Of a DNA stretch of 64,000 nt, positions 33,882-42,699 are shown one piece after another (the stretch's first letter is position 1; each line of letters begins with the position of its first letter). The stretch comes from Paramacrobiotus metropolitanus (lineage: Eukaryota > Tardigrada > Eutardigrada > Parachela > Macrobiotidae): positions 682,001 through 746,000 of the forward strand of contig NW_026570276.1 of the NCBI RefSeq assembly GCF_019649055.1, in the 5' to 3' direction. The notes beneath the pieces were generated by a model that saw only the letters and a program-made list of their open reading frames with translations, made no database searches and was not told the origin of the DNA. A program made the translations under genes and the position numbers.

Positions 33882-36530
33882 TTATTTTTCTCTCTTTTGT
33901 TTTAGGCGGTCCGAACGTCGAACCGTCTCCATTTCGTTAGTTCCGGTCATCGGAACGTCAAATGGGGTTGTGGACACTGGATCGTTTGTTTCTCGACCCT
34001 GTTCGAGATCAACGTTATCCAAGTCTCTTTTCCCCTTTTTAAGTGGTTCGGCCAGAACTGGCTCAACGTACGGTGTGTCCAAGCGTTCGCTATAGTGGCG
34101 CAAACGCTGTACATGGACAACCTGAGTCTTAGGCCGACCACGAAGAGATTCAATTTCGTAATTAACTTCGGACACTTGTGAGGCGATCCTCCAAGGCCCG
34201 TGCCAACGAATTAAAAACTTTGGAGAAAGGTTATTTTCGGGAGAAACAATTTCTTTTGGCGGTCCCTTTAAAAGGACTAGGTCGCCAGGGGCAAAGGCGT
34301 GTTCACGCCGGGTAGCATTAAAGCGTGGCGCCGTCTTATCTTGCGCGTGGTTTGCCATCAGTCCGGCAACCTCACGTAAATTACTTAGATACGCCTGAAT
34401 CTGACTTGGAAGCGTTTCATCAGGCTCCGCAAAATCAAGATTCTCGCCGGAATTGATAACATAATCGATGGGATGAGTCGGGTTATACCCGTGTAACAAT
34501 TCAAACGGAGAGACCTTAACCGTGTCATTCACCATTGTGTTCAAGGCAAAAGTTATCGGTATTACAAGGTCATCCCAATTTCGATGTGTCGGGGACACAT
34601 AGTGTGCGATTGCTTTAACAAGAACACCGTTTATTCTTTCGGTAAGGCCATCGGCCTTCGGGTTATACGCCGTAGTCGTACGATGAGTGATGCGCGCTAA
34701 GCGCAACAAATGTTGCAAGAGACTTCCGGTGAAATGAGTCCCGAGATCCGTAAGGATCGACCGCGGGCACCCATATCTGGAAATAACTTGCTCATACAGA
34801 AAATGTGCCGCATTGGCGGCAGTCGCAGCCTTAACGGGTCGTGCTTCGATCCACTTTGTCAAGTGATCGACAGCAACAATTATGTACCGGTTCCCTTTAC
34901 TGCTCGGTGGGAATGGACCAACGTAGTCCATACCCACGCATTCGAACGGTTGGCCGATTTTAATACGTTGGAGAAAACCATAAGGTGGTTTGAGAGGTGG
35001 TTTCAGCGCCTGGCAGGAGTGGCATGAAGAAATGTATTCCGCAACATCGTGGGCCATGTTCGGCCAATAATATTTAAGGTAAAGAGCTTCGAAGCATCGG
35101 GTGATCCCAGGATGGCCGAGGTCGTCGTGATACGCCCGTAAGAGGGTGACCTTTAGAGCACTCGGCACCACGATGAGGTAGACCGGATCGTTACCGCGAA
35201 ATACGATTTTATACAAGATTTTCTCTTTTACCACGTAATGTTGAATACGCGTTCGAAATTTTGTGGTGTCTGTGGCACCGTTCAGAATGCCCAAGATCTT
35301 TTTGCAAAATTCATCCGTTCCCTGTAAAGCAGGAATGTCGACTGGGGAATCTGGTAAAACAAAGGTGCAAATTTCCGGAAACGGTGGTGGTAAAGGTGAG
35401 CGAGACAGAAAGTCTGCCACGTTATTTGCACTTCCTTTTCGGTACAGGATCCTTATGTTATAAGGGCGCAAAGCCAGGATCCATCGTGCCAGACGACCAC
35501 TCGGGGTCGGTGTTTTAAACAAGGGAATTAGAGAGTTGTGATCCGTTACGACCGTAAACGGTTTCGAACCACCAAGATAAAAATGAAATTTATCGGTTAC
35601 CGACCAGAAAATAGCAAGGAGCTCTTGCTCTGACGTATGATAATTTTTCTCAGCATCCGTTAGCGACCTACTTGCATAGGCAACGACCTTAAAACCATCG
35701 GGTTCGCGCTGCGTTAGGACGGCACCCAGTCCATCAAGACTGGCATCCGTCTCTAGGATGTGTTCCTTTTCGTTATCAAAGTGAGTAAGAATTGGTTTCG
35801 TGACTAGGGAATTTTTTATATCTTCGAAAGCGAGTTGCGACGACGTAGACCAATAAAATGGTACGTTCTTACGTGTTAACTCAAGAAGCGGAACAGCTAT
35901 TCGCGAAAAATTTTTTACGAATCGTCGATAATGACTGGCGGCGCCGAGGAATCCTTTTACGTCCCGGACACAAACAGGTACTGGTCGGGCCAGAATGGCT
36001 TTTACATTCTCTGGGTCCGGGGCAATGCCTTCAGAGTTCACCAAATGGCCCAAAAATTTTAACTCCTTCTTGCCGAAGAAACATTTGCTTGGTTTGATTT
36101 TCAGGCCGGCTTCTCGAAGCCGTTGTAAAACGATTTCAAGATTTTTTAAAAGGTTTTGCCAAGAATCGGCATAAATTTCTACATCATCCAGGTACAGTAT
36201 CAAAATTTTTCCTTTGAGATCGCCCAGGACGCGGTCCATCATGCGGCTGAAAGTCGCAGGAGCCGTCCGTAACCCAAAGGGCATCACTTCAAATTGAAAA
36301 ACGCCGTCTGGCGTTCGGAAGCAAGTCAGATTTTTGGAAGAATCATCCATCTTGATTTGCCAGTAGCCACTGGCTAAATCAAGGCTGGTAAAATAACACG
36401 AATTTTTCAGACTGTCTAAACAGTCATCAATTCTTGGTAACGGGTAGGGATCAAAAATAGTATCCTCGTTTAATAATTTGTAAGAGACGCAAAACCGTAG
36501 GGATTCATCCCTCTTCCGTGCTAGTACCAC
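33882..36530 (-). CDS. pol: pol main part: reverse transcriptase, RNase H, integrase (882 aa)
   Basis: RT: SYKLLNEDT, LDLASGYWQIKM, the FGLRTAPATF block, and active-site YLDD in ILILYLDDVEIYA. RNase H: LETDASLDGLGAVL, YHTSEQELLA, VVTDHNSL. Integrase: zinc motif H..H...C-x2-C (GHPG, CHSCQ), catalytic D,D,E in GMDYVGPF, ILTDLGTHF and the helix LTERINGVL, then a GPWRI segment like the GPY/F module. The order RT-RH-IN is Ty3/gypsy. The C-terminal extension is charged. The frame is cut off from its N-terminal part by an in-frame TGA at 36537-36539; the rest is open. Confidence 0.9.
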   Translation of the reverse strand: MVLARKRDESLRFCVSYKLLNEDTIFDPYPLPRIDDCLDSLKNSCYFTSLDLASGYWQIKMDDSSKNLTCFRTPDGVFQFEVMPFGLRTAPATFSRMMDRVLGDLKGKILILYLDDVEIYADSWQNLLKNLEIVLQRLREAGLKIKPSKCFFGKKELKFLGHLVNSEGIAPDPENVKAILARPVPVCVRDVKGFLGAASHYRRFVKNFSRIAVPLLELTRKNVPFYWSTSSQLAFEDIKNSLVTKPILTHFDNEKEHILETDASLDGLGAVLTQREPDGFKVVAYASRSLTDAEKNYHTSEQELLAIFWSVTDKFHFYLGGSKPFTVVTDHNSLIPLFKTPTPSGRLARWILALRPYNIRILYRKGSANNVADFLSRSPLPPPFPEICTFVLPDSPVDIPALQGTDEFCKKILGILNGATDTTKFRTRIQHYVVKEKILYKIVFRGNDPVYLIVVPSALKVTLLRAYHDDLGHPGITRCFEALYLKYYWPNMAHDVAEYISSCHSCQALKPPLKPPYGFLQRIKIGQPFECVGMDYVGPFPPSSKGNRYIIVAVDHLTKWIEARPVKAATAANAAHFLYEQVISRYGCPRSILTDLGTHFTGSLLQHLLRLARITHRTTTAYNPKADGLTERINGVLVKAIAHYVSPTHRNWDDLVIPITFALNTMVNDTVKVSPFELLHGYNPTHPIDYVINSGENLDFAEPDETLPSQIQAYLSNLREVAGLMANHAQDKTAPRFNATRREHAFAPGDLVLLKGPPKEIVSPENNLSPKFLIRWHGPWRIASQVSEVNYEIESLRGRPKTQVVHVQRLRHYSERLDTPYVEPVLAEPLKKGKRDLDNVDLEQGRETNDPVSTTPFDVPMTGTNEMETVRRSDRLKQKREK

Positions 36531-36536
36531 ATTAGC

Positions 36537-37067
36537 TCATCGTTCAGAAATTTCACATGGGCTAATCACGCCCTTTCGCAACATATCTTGGATCTGTCGA
36601 GTGATCTCGACCTTTTGCCATTCCGCGAAACGCCGAAGCGGTTCCACGACTGGATTCGCTTCCGGCCTTAAAACGATCTTATGTGTTAGCACATTACATG
36701 TGCCAAGGCCTTGGTCGTCCGTCGGGAAGACCTCCGTAAAATCCATTGGCATGCGTACTAGTTCTTTTTTCTGGTCCACCGAAATTTCACCGTAGTTTAA
36801 TTTTTCATAATTAATGTCTGAAACTTTTTTTGCAATTGTGGTAGGACCAAAAAGGTCATCAATGTCATCTGTAATTTCCGAATTATTCTTCATAAAACGT
36901 TTGAGGTTTTCAGGCAGTAACTCGTCCAACGCGACTGCACTATTCTGAATCTCTTGGTCCGGAACCTCGAGGGTTCGCGTTCCTGTAACTGCTCTAATGG
37001 CATCTCTGATCCCGAAATTCTCTGTAACGGGTTCCTGATGCTTAGGGATTGTTCCCCTCGACCTCAA
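36537..37067 (-). CDS. pol: pol N-terminal part, ends at in-frame TGA
   Basis: 176 codons with the RT N-terminal block (THKIVLRPEANPV, RRFAEWQKVEITRQI, LRKGVISPCE). The TGA at 36537-36539 is followed in the same frame by the main pol ORF, so one stop codon splits pol. It overlaps the protease ORF by 26 bp in another frame. The stop could be a real inactivating change or a sequencing error. Confidence 0.75.
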   Translation of the reverse strand: MRSRGTIPKHQEPVTENFGIRDAIRAVTGTRTLEVPDQEIQNSAVALDELLPENLKRFMKNNSEITDDIDDLFGPTTIAKKVSDINYEKLNYGEISVDQKKELVRMPMDFTEVFPTDDQGLGTCNVLTHKIVLRPEANPVVEPLRRFAEWQKVEITRQIQDMLRKGVISPCEISER

Positions 37068-38151
37068 GGTTAGTTAGTTCCTGATTCCCTGCGACCTCAG
37101 TGGCAGGTTCTTGGGTCTCCGGACTCGAAACCTCCGGGACCTTTAACTTGCATTCTTTCTGAATGCCCGTGACCTCGATGACCAGTTCCTGGGTCTCCGG
37201 GATCGGAATCCCCGGGACCTCGACCTGACCTTTTAAACCTCTTTTGTTCTCGTTGCGCTTTAGCAACCCATAATTAAAAAACTTTTCACGATCGGCTAAT
37301 GCCCTTATCATACTATCTTGTCTCACTTCCTTCCCACCTTGGGAGGAACCTGCTTCCAACAACTGTAACCCCTCGGGGCCTGCGGGATCTGTACCATCAA
37401 GTGCCCTCACCGTTTCCGGAAACTGTTCCGCCAGCAGAACAGCCTCGGAAACTAAGTTCTTGGGTGCGGCCAAACCTGGGCTCGCCTTCTTTCTGAGCTC
37501 GCCCGGTAACACGGGTTTCTCAGACGGGGTCTCCATTATTATTTCTACGGCAACTCGTTTGCCTGTCTTCGGACCATCTCGTTGGTCGGATGGACCGTGT
37601 AGAAGGTAAATGGGATTATTAAAAACCGGTTTCCCATTCCCTTCAGCCTGACTATTATCCGGGTTTGCAAGGCCCGGAAAACAGTAATAGAGCAAGGGCA
37701 AGACTACAGAATCATTACGCAGTGTTTTGGAACTAAAATCAATTTGGATGCGTGTTTGGTTAAGGTAATCGATACCGATTAATACCTCAAATGGTGCTTG
37801 TGTTATAACAAATAACTCACATGGTTGGACTTGGCCCAAAACTTCTAGGAGAACATCGATTTTTTTATTTAACTTGCGTTGTGATGTTATTGTGGAAACG
37901 TATGGACCATCGGTATCAATTATTTTAAAACAATTAAGTTTCGCAAAACTTTCTGTAATTAATGAAATCCCTGAACCGGTATCGAGTATCGCCCGACACG
38001 ATATATTATTCACACGAGCCCGACAGATAATTGGACCTACTTCACTATTTTTATATGGGTTTATAATGAAATGGTCTGTGCGTGCGTCGGTGCCACGCAC
38101 AGACCCATTCAGTTTAAAGAAGCAGGGTCGTCCATCGGGAGCTGTTCCCAT
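37042..38151 (-). CDS. Retropepsin-type protease ORF (369 codons)
   Basis: Active-site motif CRAILDTGSGISLI followed by a second-half motif (FEVLIGIDYLN) identifies an aspartic protease of retroelement type. It overlaps the end of gag by 43 bp in a shifted frame, typical of gag-pro frameshifting. The C-terminal 180 residues are acidic and repetitive (PETQEPATEV, IPETQELVIEV), apparently a linker to pol. Confidence 0.8.
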   Translation of the reverse strand: MGTAPDGRPCFFKLNGSVRGTDARTDHFIINPYKNSEVGPIICRARVNNISCRAILDTGSGISLITESFAKLNCFKIIDTDGPYVSTITSQRKLNKKIDVLLEVLGQVQPCELFVITQAPFEVLIGIDYLNQTRIQIDFSSKTLRNDSVVLPLLYYCFPGLANPDNSQAEGNGKPVFNNPIYLLHGPSDQRDGPKTGKRVAVEIIMETPSEKPVLPGELRKKASPGLAAPKNLVSEAVLLAEQFPETVRALDGTDPAGPEGLQLLEAGSSQGGKEVRQDSMIRALADREKFFNYGLLKRNENKRGLKGQVEVPGIPIPETQELVIEVTGIQKECKLKVPEVSSPETQEPATEVAGNQELTNLEVEGNNP

Positions 38152-38933
38152 GGATCCGCCTGAAGGTTACTGTGATAGAAAACTCGTGTCGGATTTGCAG
38201 CTGTACCGGCTGCCGGAAAAACTGGCGGGAGCTGTGGTCGAGCGGGTTGCTGACCACCTGTAATCATAGGGACGGGTTGAGCTGGACCCATAGCGGGATA
38301 AGCATTAGGTGGGGGTGGCGGTCCGTAAGAACCGCGAGCTACTGCGTTGGCGTAGGTGCCTCGACCTCGACCACGACTGGTGGATCCCCGGTAATTCCGA
38401 CTTTGTGGGTTCTGCCAGCAAACGCCTTTGAGATGGCCTGCCTTCCCACAGTAATGGCATTTACGAGACTCGCGCTGCCGGGTATCGCGGCGTTGACCCC
38501 CGGCTTCCAATTGGCTAAGCCTAGCGCGAATAGCTTCCATCTCAGCTGGATCAGGCACCGCAACATCGACTCGTACGGCTTTTGCCTGTGTATCAGTTGG
38601 GGGCGGAAAGTTTCCGTAGGACTGCGTCGTCCGTTTCACCGTTTCGGTTTCAACTCTGGGCGGTCGGCGTGAAGGTCCCGCTCCAGCTTCAGGGAAGGCT
38701 AAACGTTGCCTATATTTATAGGCGCGCGATATATTCTTTAGTCGCTCGAGAAAATCTGTAGTGTCTTCGATCTCGTCATAAACGGAAACGATTTCCGCTT
38801 TTAAGCCATCAGGCAATCCTTGGAACAGGTGTAGTATTAAATCATCAGGGGAAGCGTTAGGATTACGCGTCGTCACGATGCGCGTAATTCGCGTGACGTA
38901 CGCGAGAGGGTCATCAGTTGAAAGCATTTTCAA
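38109..38933 (-). CDS. gag: gag C-terminal part with zinc knuckle
   Basis: Capsid-like helices (LILHLFQGLPDGLKAEI), then a coiled linker and a retroviral-type zinc knuckle CHYCGKAGHLKGVC (C-x2-C-x4-H-x4-C) near residue 157. An Arg/Gly- and Pro-rich tail follows. It continues the capsid of the upstream ORF in another frame; the two overlap by 4 bp. Confidence 0.8.
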   Translation of the reverse strand: MKMLSTDDPLAYVTRITRIVTTRNPNASPDDLILHLFQGLPDGLKAEIVSVYDEIEDTTDFLERLKNISRAYKYRQRLAFPEAGAGPSRRPPRVETETVKRTTQSYGNFPPPTDTQAKAVRVDVAVPDPAEMEAIRARLSQLEAGGQRRDTRQRESRKCHYCGKAGHLKGVCWQNPQSRNYRGSTSRGRGRGTYANAVARGSYGPPPPPNAYPAMGPAQPVPMITGGQQPARPQLPPVFPAAGTAANPTRVFYHSNLQADPWEQLPMDDPASLN

Positions 38934-39352
38934 ACTGGTGCCTTCGAGGTCAAAATCGATGGATTTTTCCCGAAGGTCTCTTTAAGAGCCTTCTTCAAAT
39001 CATCCCAACTATTGTCATCGGGACGATTGACAAACCAATGAAGGGCGTCGCCTCTTAGACAAGCTCGAAGACAGCTAAGTAACTGTCCTGACTTCCACCC
39101 GTAAAGGGTTCCCTGTGACTCATATTCAAGAATAAAATTATCGACATCCTCAAGAAAAGTCCCTGTGAATTTCGGCAGGTCCCGAATATTAGGGGCACGA
39201 AGCTGAAACCCTTTCTCTGCTGGCTGATTATCGTCATCAGCGTCGCCTGGCGCCATGACCGACTTCTTTTTTGCTCTACGAGGTTTCCGGTTTTGTTTAC
39301 GTAGTATCGAAAGGCGACCTTTCAATTCGGTCCAGCTTAAATTTTGATTCAC
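38930..39352 (-). CDS. gag: gag N-terminal part, truncated by a frame change
   Basis: 140 codons: basic N-terminus, then the Ty3-type capsid start (LPKFTGTFLEDVDNFILEYE, CLRGDALHWF, WDDLKKAL). The reading frame changes just after a run of five A's near 38957. The rest of the capsid is in the overlapping downstream ORF. The break may be an indel or a slippage site; it is only noted. Confidence 0.75.
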   Translation of the reverse strand: MNQNLSWTELKGRLSILRKQNRKPRRAKKKSVMAPGDADDDNQPAEKGFQLRAPNIRDLPKFTGTFLEDVDNFILEYESQGTLYGWKSGQLLSCLRACLRGDALHWFVNRPDDNSWDDLKKALKETFGKNPSILTSKAPV

Positions 39353-39775
39353 AGCGGACCGGAGAAGGTACCCTGTGGGTGAAGGCGATAGGGATTCAAT
39401 TCTCTGGTCAAAGGGTATTGCCGAATGAATACTCAGATCAGGTGATTCATAGAAAGCTGTGTTGTGTAGATCCGCTTGATCAACCGTGTGGGGATCGGAG
39501 TCCGAAGACGACTCGACGACGTTCCCAGGAAGGGTTGGCTCTGGCTTCTTGTTTCGATGCTCGAGCCAAAATTTATCAACCGTGGAATCGGAGCTATTCT
39601 CCGAATCCAGGTTAAATCAATCTTATTAACACACAATTTTTAAACGACGGGTATGGCCATGACACAAAAAGTAGTAGAAAACAGGAAATGGGTTTGGTAC
39701 CACGATTGTTCAAGAAGAAATTATCGGACCGATCGCTGAATACAGAATTGGCAAAAACAAGGCGCAGCTGACTTA
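39353..39775. other. Leader between small ORFs and gag
   Basis: No coding frame is supportable; short untranslated stretch of the element. Confidence 0.3.
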
Positions 39776-40123
39776 TCAATTTTTGTCATCCGGCTGCGCA
39801 CAACAACAGCCAACAATCTTGGCAAGAATCTTTGCCAGAAAAACATGACAGGATGATTCATCCCGAGGTAATGACTCTCTTATTCTTATATAGAACGGGT
39901 CACGTTTTGGAAAAATAAAATTCATCTGATAACATACATGTTGAATGCTATGTGCAGCATAATATTTATGCTGTTTAAATGGATACGTACAAAAATAAAA
40001 CGTAGCTCTGTAGAGCATAACCCAAAGTATGAATGTTATTAGCAAGAAGAAGACAAAAATAGTAAAATGAATTCCAGAAAACTGTAAATAAATTTCCAAA
40101 TTATGAAACCACATCAAAGACAA
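39776..40123 (-). CDS. Small ORF 4 of the LTR element: one-pass membrane protein (115 aa)
   Basis: A strongly hydrophobic helix (TIFVFFLLITFILWVMLYRA) near residues 20-42 is followed by a Cys- and His-containing cytosolic or luminal part ending KIVGCCCAQPDDKN. It lies 9 bp downstream of small ORF 3 on the same strand, and its ATG is followed by a full open frame. No known family recognised; it might be a viroporin-like or membrane-anchoring accessory protein, which is speculation. Confidence 0.5.
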   Translation of the reverse strand: MSLMWFHNLEIYLQFSGIHFTIFVFFLLITFILWVMLYRATFYFCTYPFKQHKYYAAHSIQHVCYQMNFIFPKRDPFYIRIRESLPRDESSCHVFLAKILAKIVGCCCAQPDDKN

Positions 40124-40132
40124 AAGAGAATC

Positions 40133-40498
40133 TTACAATCGATGCGGATTTTGTCGATGCGCATTAACCAACAACGTGCTACAGCAAGGACACACGGTTT
40201 CTGTTATATATTGGAAGACATAAAGGTCACTCAGGTTTTGTCGAGGCGCAACTAAATGTGCTCTCCTGGACTCAAGGACAATACAATGGACAAACAAAAC
40301 TTTTGCATCATTGCTGAAAATTGTAGTACAAAAATCTGCGAATTCATCAACATCATCACTTTCTTTTGTCTGCCAAACGCTGTGAATTATTCGGCCCGTA
40401 TGATCACGAGAAACAGTTTTATATGAGAATTGCATTTCACAACAGATTATTGAAAAGAATGAGATAAAAGAATATATCGATTTATTCCAATGCAACAA
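40133..40498 (-). CDS. Small ORF 3 of the LTR element, paralogue of ORFs 1 and 2 (121 codons)
   Basis: By alignment with ORF 2 the better start is the internal Met at about 40435 (MQFSYKTVSR), giving about 100 aa. Shared pattern: M-x-F-x-Y-K, R-x-x-x-G, then EFADFCTTIF (ORF 2 AFDSFCDTFF), LFVHCIVL (LLIDYVTF), and YITETVCPCC (YIAEATCPCC). The CPCC end could bind metal. Function unknown. Confidence 0.6.
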   Translation of the reverse strand: MLHWNKSIYSFISFFSIICCEMQFSYKTVSRDHTGRIIHSVWQTKESDDVDEFADFCTTIFSNDAKVLFVHCIVLESRRAHLVAPRQNLSDLYVFQYITETVCPCCSTLLVNAHRQNPHRL

Positions 40499-40504
40499 TG
40501 AAAT

Positions 40505-40777
40505 TCATACATAAGAATGCTTACAACAAGGGCACGTTGCCTCAGCAATATATTTTTGTATATACGCATCTGTACTTTTCTCACGAACATTAATACCGCT
40601 TCCGATGGGGTTGAATGTCACGTAATCAATTAATAATGCCTCAGGATTATTTTCGAAAAAGGTATCACAAAAAGAATCGAAAGCTTCTTCGTTAGCGTGA
40701 TTTGCATTCCGAAAGAAGCGCCAGTAGACTACGCCATCAGATGTACGGCGACAAAGAACTTTATAGTCGAATAACAT
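40505..40777 (-). CDS. Small ORF 2 of the LTR element (90 aa)
   Basis: MLFDYKVLCRR start, AFDSFCDTFFENNPEALLID centre and a C-terminal EATCPCCKHSYV. It is a clear paralogue of ORF 3 and a weaker one of ORF 1. Compact, probably globular, no signal peptide. It is spaced only 6 bp from ORF 3, so the set may be translated from one leader mRNA or from spliced forms. Confidence 0.6.
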   Translation of the reverse strand: MLFDYKVLCRRTSDGVVYWRFFRNANHANEEAFDSFCDTFFENNPEALLIDYVTFNPIGSGINVREKSTDAYIQKYIAEATCPCCKHSYV

Positions 40778-40907
40778 TTTTTAAAATGCATAACAGAAAG
40801 TAAAGAAATGCCGCACAATAATTTTCATGAAAAGAGAATGCACGCAATAAAGACGATTAGAAAATACAAATATTAAAATATTAAAATACGGAGATCAGTG
40901 AATTATT

Positions 40908-41210
40908 CTATTCAGGAATTTGCAGCACATTGCGCATACCACCAAGCAATACCAAACGATCAACAATATCCTGGACAAGAGAATCCGTAATAGGCATTTT
41001 AAATAAAATCCCTGTATCTTCACTATCCAGATTTTTCCACTCGACATACAATACAGTCGAATATTGAATAAACAGATTATTGCAAAATGCCGCTAGTTCG
41101 TTATTATTTTGGAAAGAATAAGTCTGCGACAATTGATGTATATACACCTGATTATTAATTCGCTGAACAAGAGATAATTCATATACCATATTTATATTTA
41201 TTTTTAACAA
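40908..41210 (-). CDS. Small ORF 1 of the LTR element (100 codons)
   Basis: An internal Met (about 41189, MVYELSLVQRI) aligns with the starts of ORFs 2 and 3. The centre ELAAFCNNLFIQYSTVLYVEW matches their FxxFC-x3-F...L pattern. It lacks the CPCC end. It lies first after the 5' LTR, about 380 bp in. No known family recognised. Confidence 0.5.
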   Translation of the reverse strand: MLKININMVYELSLVQRINNQVYIHQLSQTYSFQNNNELAAFCNNLFIQYSTVLYVEWKNLDSEDTGILFKMPITDSLVQDIVDRLVLLGGMRNVLQIPE

Positions 41211-41569
41211 CGGCCACTGAAATATTTACGAATGAAATTAATTAGGCGCAAACATTTCAACAATGGTAAAAGACACACAGCCGTATTACGGCATGTAAGA
41301 CACTGCAGGGTGATATACTTTTATAATGCACGTGCACTGTCAAACGGCTGACAGCCGTCGCACGTTACGTTATGGATTATTAAATATCACGACTCACGTT
41401 TCCGGTATGTTGCCGGTCCATGCTGTGGCAATGCGCAAAGGAAATGCCGGGTGGCCTGGTAATGGCACGGCGATGCCGGAAATAACGATCGCCGGTTAGC
41501 ACAGCATATGGCAGGAAAATAGGCAAAATAACGAAGGAAGTGACGGCTGTAGTCACCAACAGGTAGTTT

Positions 41570-41587
41570 CTCAGTCAATGAGGACCA
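41570..41587 (-). other. Putative primer binding site
   Basis: Two bases after the inner end of the 5' LTR the minus strand reads TGGTCCTCATTGACTGAG. A TGG start next to the LTR is expected for a tRNA 3'-CCA primer. The tRNA species is not assigned. Confidence 0.5.
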
Positions 41588-41589
41588 TT

Positions 41590-41913
41590 TGTTACATGAA
41601 TAATTGGCAGAGCGAAATAAACGGAAAGGTCACGGCGGTATAAGACCGGCCGGTTTTGTAGCCTAATATGCTGTGTTTACGGAAATATGCATAAACGGCA
41701 ATGAACGAGACGGCAATTGCGAGTCAGGGATTGTTATTGAAGGAAATCGGACTGTATGGCGGTAACTGTGTCAGAAAAGCACAAAAACAGCGGTATAAAA
41801 GAGCAACAAGTGGAACGGTATATCAGATAACAGCATGTACGGGTATATCGCCCTTAACAATCAGAAAAAGGCTAGCGCATGCGAATATCACTAAAAGAAA
41901 TCTTTACGTGACA
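41590..41913 (-). repeat. 5' LTR (324 bp)
   Basis: Same TG...CA ends as the copy at 28048-28371, in direct orientation, one mismatch in 324 bp by eye. The outer edge abuts target repeat CAAG at 41914-41917. Confidence 0.9.
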
Positions 41914-42699
41914 CAAGCCAGTGACAGAATGGCGAGAAGGAAAATAACTAGTTGCGCCGTGACAACCCGTTGCAGAAATGCGAAGCGGAACGGACTCACA
42001 ATCACCAGCAGGCGTTCCCAGGAGAAAATCACCAGGATCCTACAAAGGACAACTGCATACCTTCTTGTATAATCAAGCGTTTAAGAAAATCTCACCAATC
42101 GGATAGGGTCATCGAAGACTCAGAAATCCAGGGAAGAATAAGCCGGTCCACTGTTTGGCCATACTGAGAATCCAGTTCATCAATCGGTAAAAATTTAATT
42201 GATCCGAGCCACCTTCAAAGGAAAGGGCATGAAATGATAGAAGACCAATTAGATGCCGCATGAAACATTAAGTACTAAGCTTTTCTTTTGCACCTACGTA
42301 ATTTTATAATAAAACTTAATGCACAAACTTACACACTTACAGTATAAGTTGTAAAACTGTCTTGTTAGCTTACAATGCTGCCAAATCAGCAACAGCGGTG
42401 CCGATCATGTAATGACATGCTGACGTCTTCCATGTGGGTATGCTGCGTATGAGGACCACCAGATTTAGTCCATTACCCACGGTGCACAGAATCAACAGGC
42501 AGAAGAACATCGCTCGACACACCCGGTACGCCTCGCGAACTTGCTCGTCGGTGAAAAGCAATTGCCGCGGAGCGTATGTTGGAGCAGTGTCAGTTGAATC
42601 ATCCTCTATAGCAATGCCATTAGAGAGGCTCACAACGCTGTCATTAGTTACACCAAAGAATGGCGTAAGCAAAGAAAATACGATTGTAGTACTGTTCAT

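Larger units (their letters stand above)
29880..37233. promoter_or_regulatory. Scattered AAAGGTCA sites in the 13.9-kb element
   Basis: Exact copies of AAAGGTCA occur on the plus strand at 29880, 31717, 33220 and 36851 (also 40222 and once in each LTR at 28083 and 41625). On the minus strand they start at 35147 and 37226. About nine in 14 kb is well above the fraction of one expected by chance. See the dense field in the second element. Confidence 0.4.
28044..41917 (-). mobile_element. 13.9-kb Ty3/gypsy-type LTR retroelement with env and accessory ORFs
   Basis: The element runs 5' to 3' on the minus strand: 5' LTR, four small ORFs, gag, protease, RT-RNase H-integrase, a 619-aa zinc-finger ORF, envelope-like ORFs, noncoding tail, 3' LTR. 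It is flanked by the direct repeat CAAG (28044-28047 and 41914-41917). The two 324-bp LTRs differ at one base by my comparison. Known relatives (errantiviruses and other Ty3 elements with env) are usually 5-9 kb, so the length and extra genes are unusual. A frameshift in gag, one in-frame stop in pol and a frame change in the env region mean this copy as read may not be autonomous. Confidence 0.9.
27262..42699 (-). pseudogene. GPCR E: receptor gene interrupted in exon 3 by an LTR element
   Basis: Minus-strand exons are 42699-42374 (exon 1, starts MNSTTIVFSL), 42212-42096 (exon 2, 117 bp), exon 3 split into 42039-41914 and 28043-27929, and exon 4 27789-27262. If the 13.87-kb insert and one copy of the 4-bp target are disregarded, exon 3 is 241 bp, exactly as in GPCR B, and the frame through TM4 (LSLACHMF) stays open. 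Every splice site is GT-AG. The receptor was therefore probably functional until the insertion. Features match the family: SWERLLVIVSPF, LLMSSALLYLVTR and GYSLNVFVYLLSERQYRRRF. No other lesion was seen. Confidence 0.85.

Noticed and set aside
33882-33910. Plus-strand TTTTGTTTTAG as a host splice acceptor
   Set aside because: It lies antisense to the pol stop region with no plus-strand exon following.
28044-41917. Maverick/Polinton or DNA-virus insertion
   Set aside because: It has LTRs with TG...CA, a 4-bp target repeat, a polypurine tract and Ty3-order pol; no protein-primed polymerase or packaging ATPase is seen.
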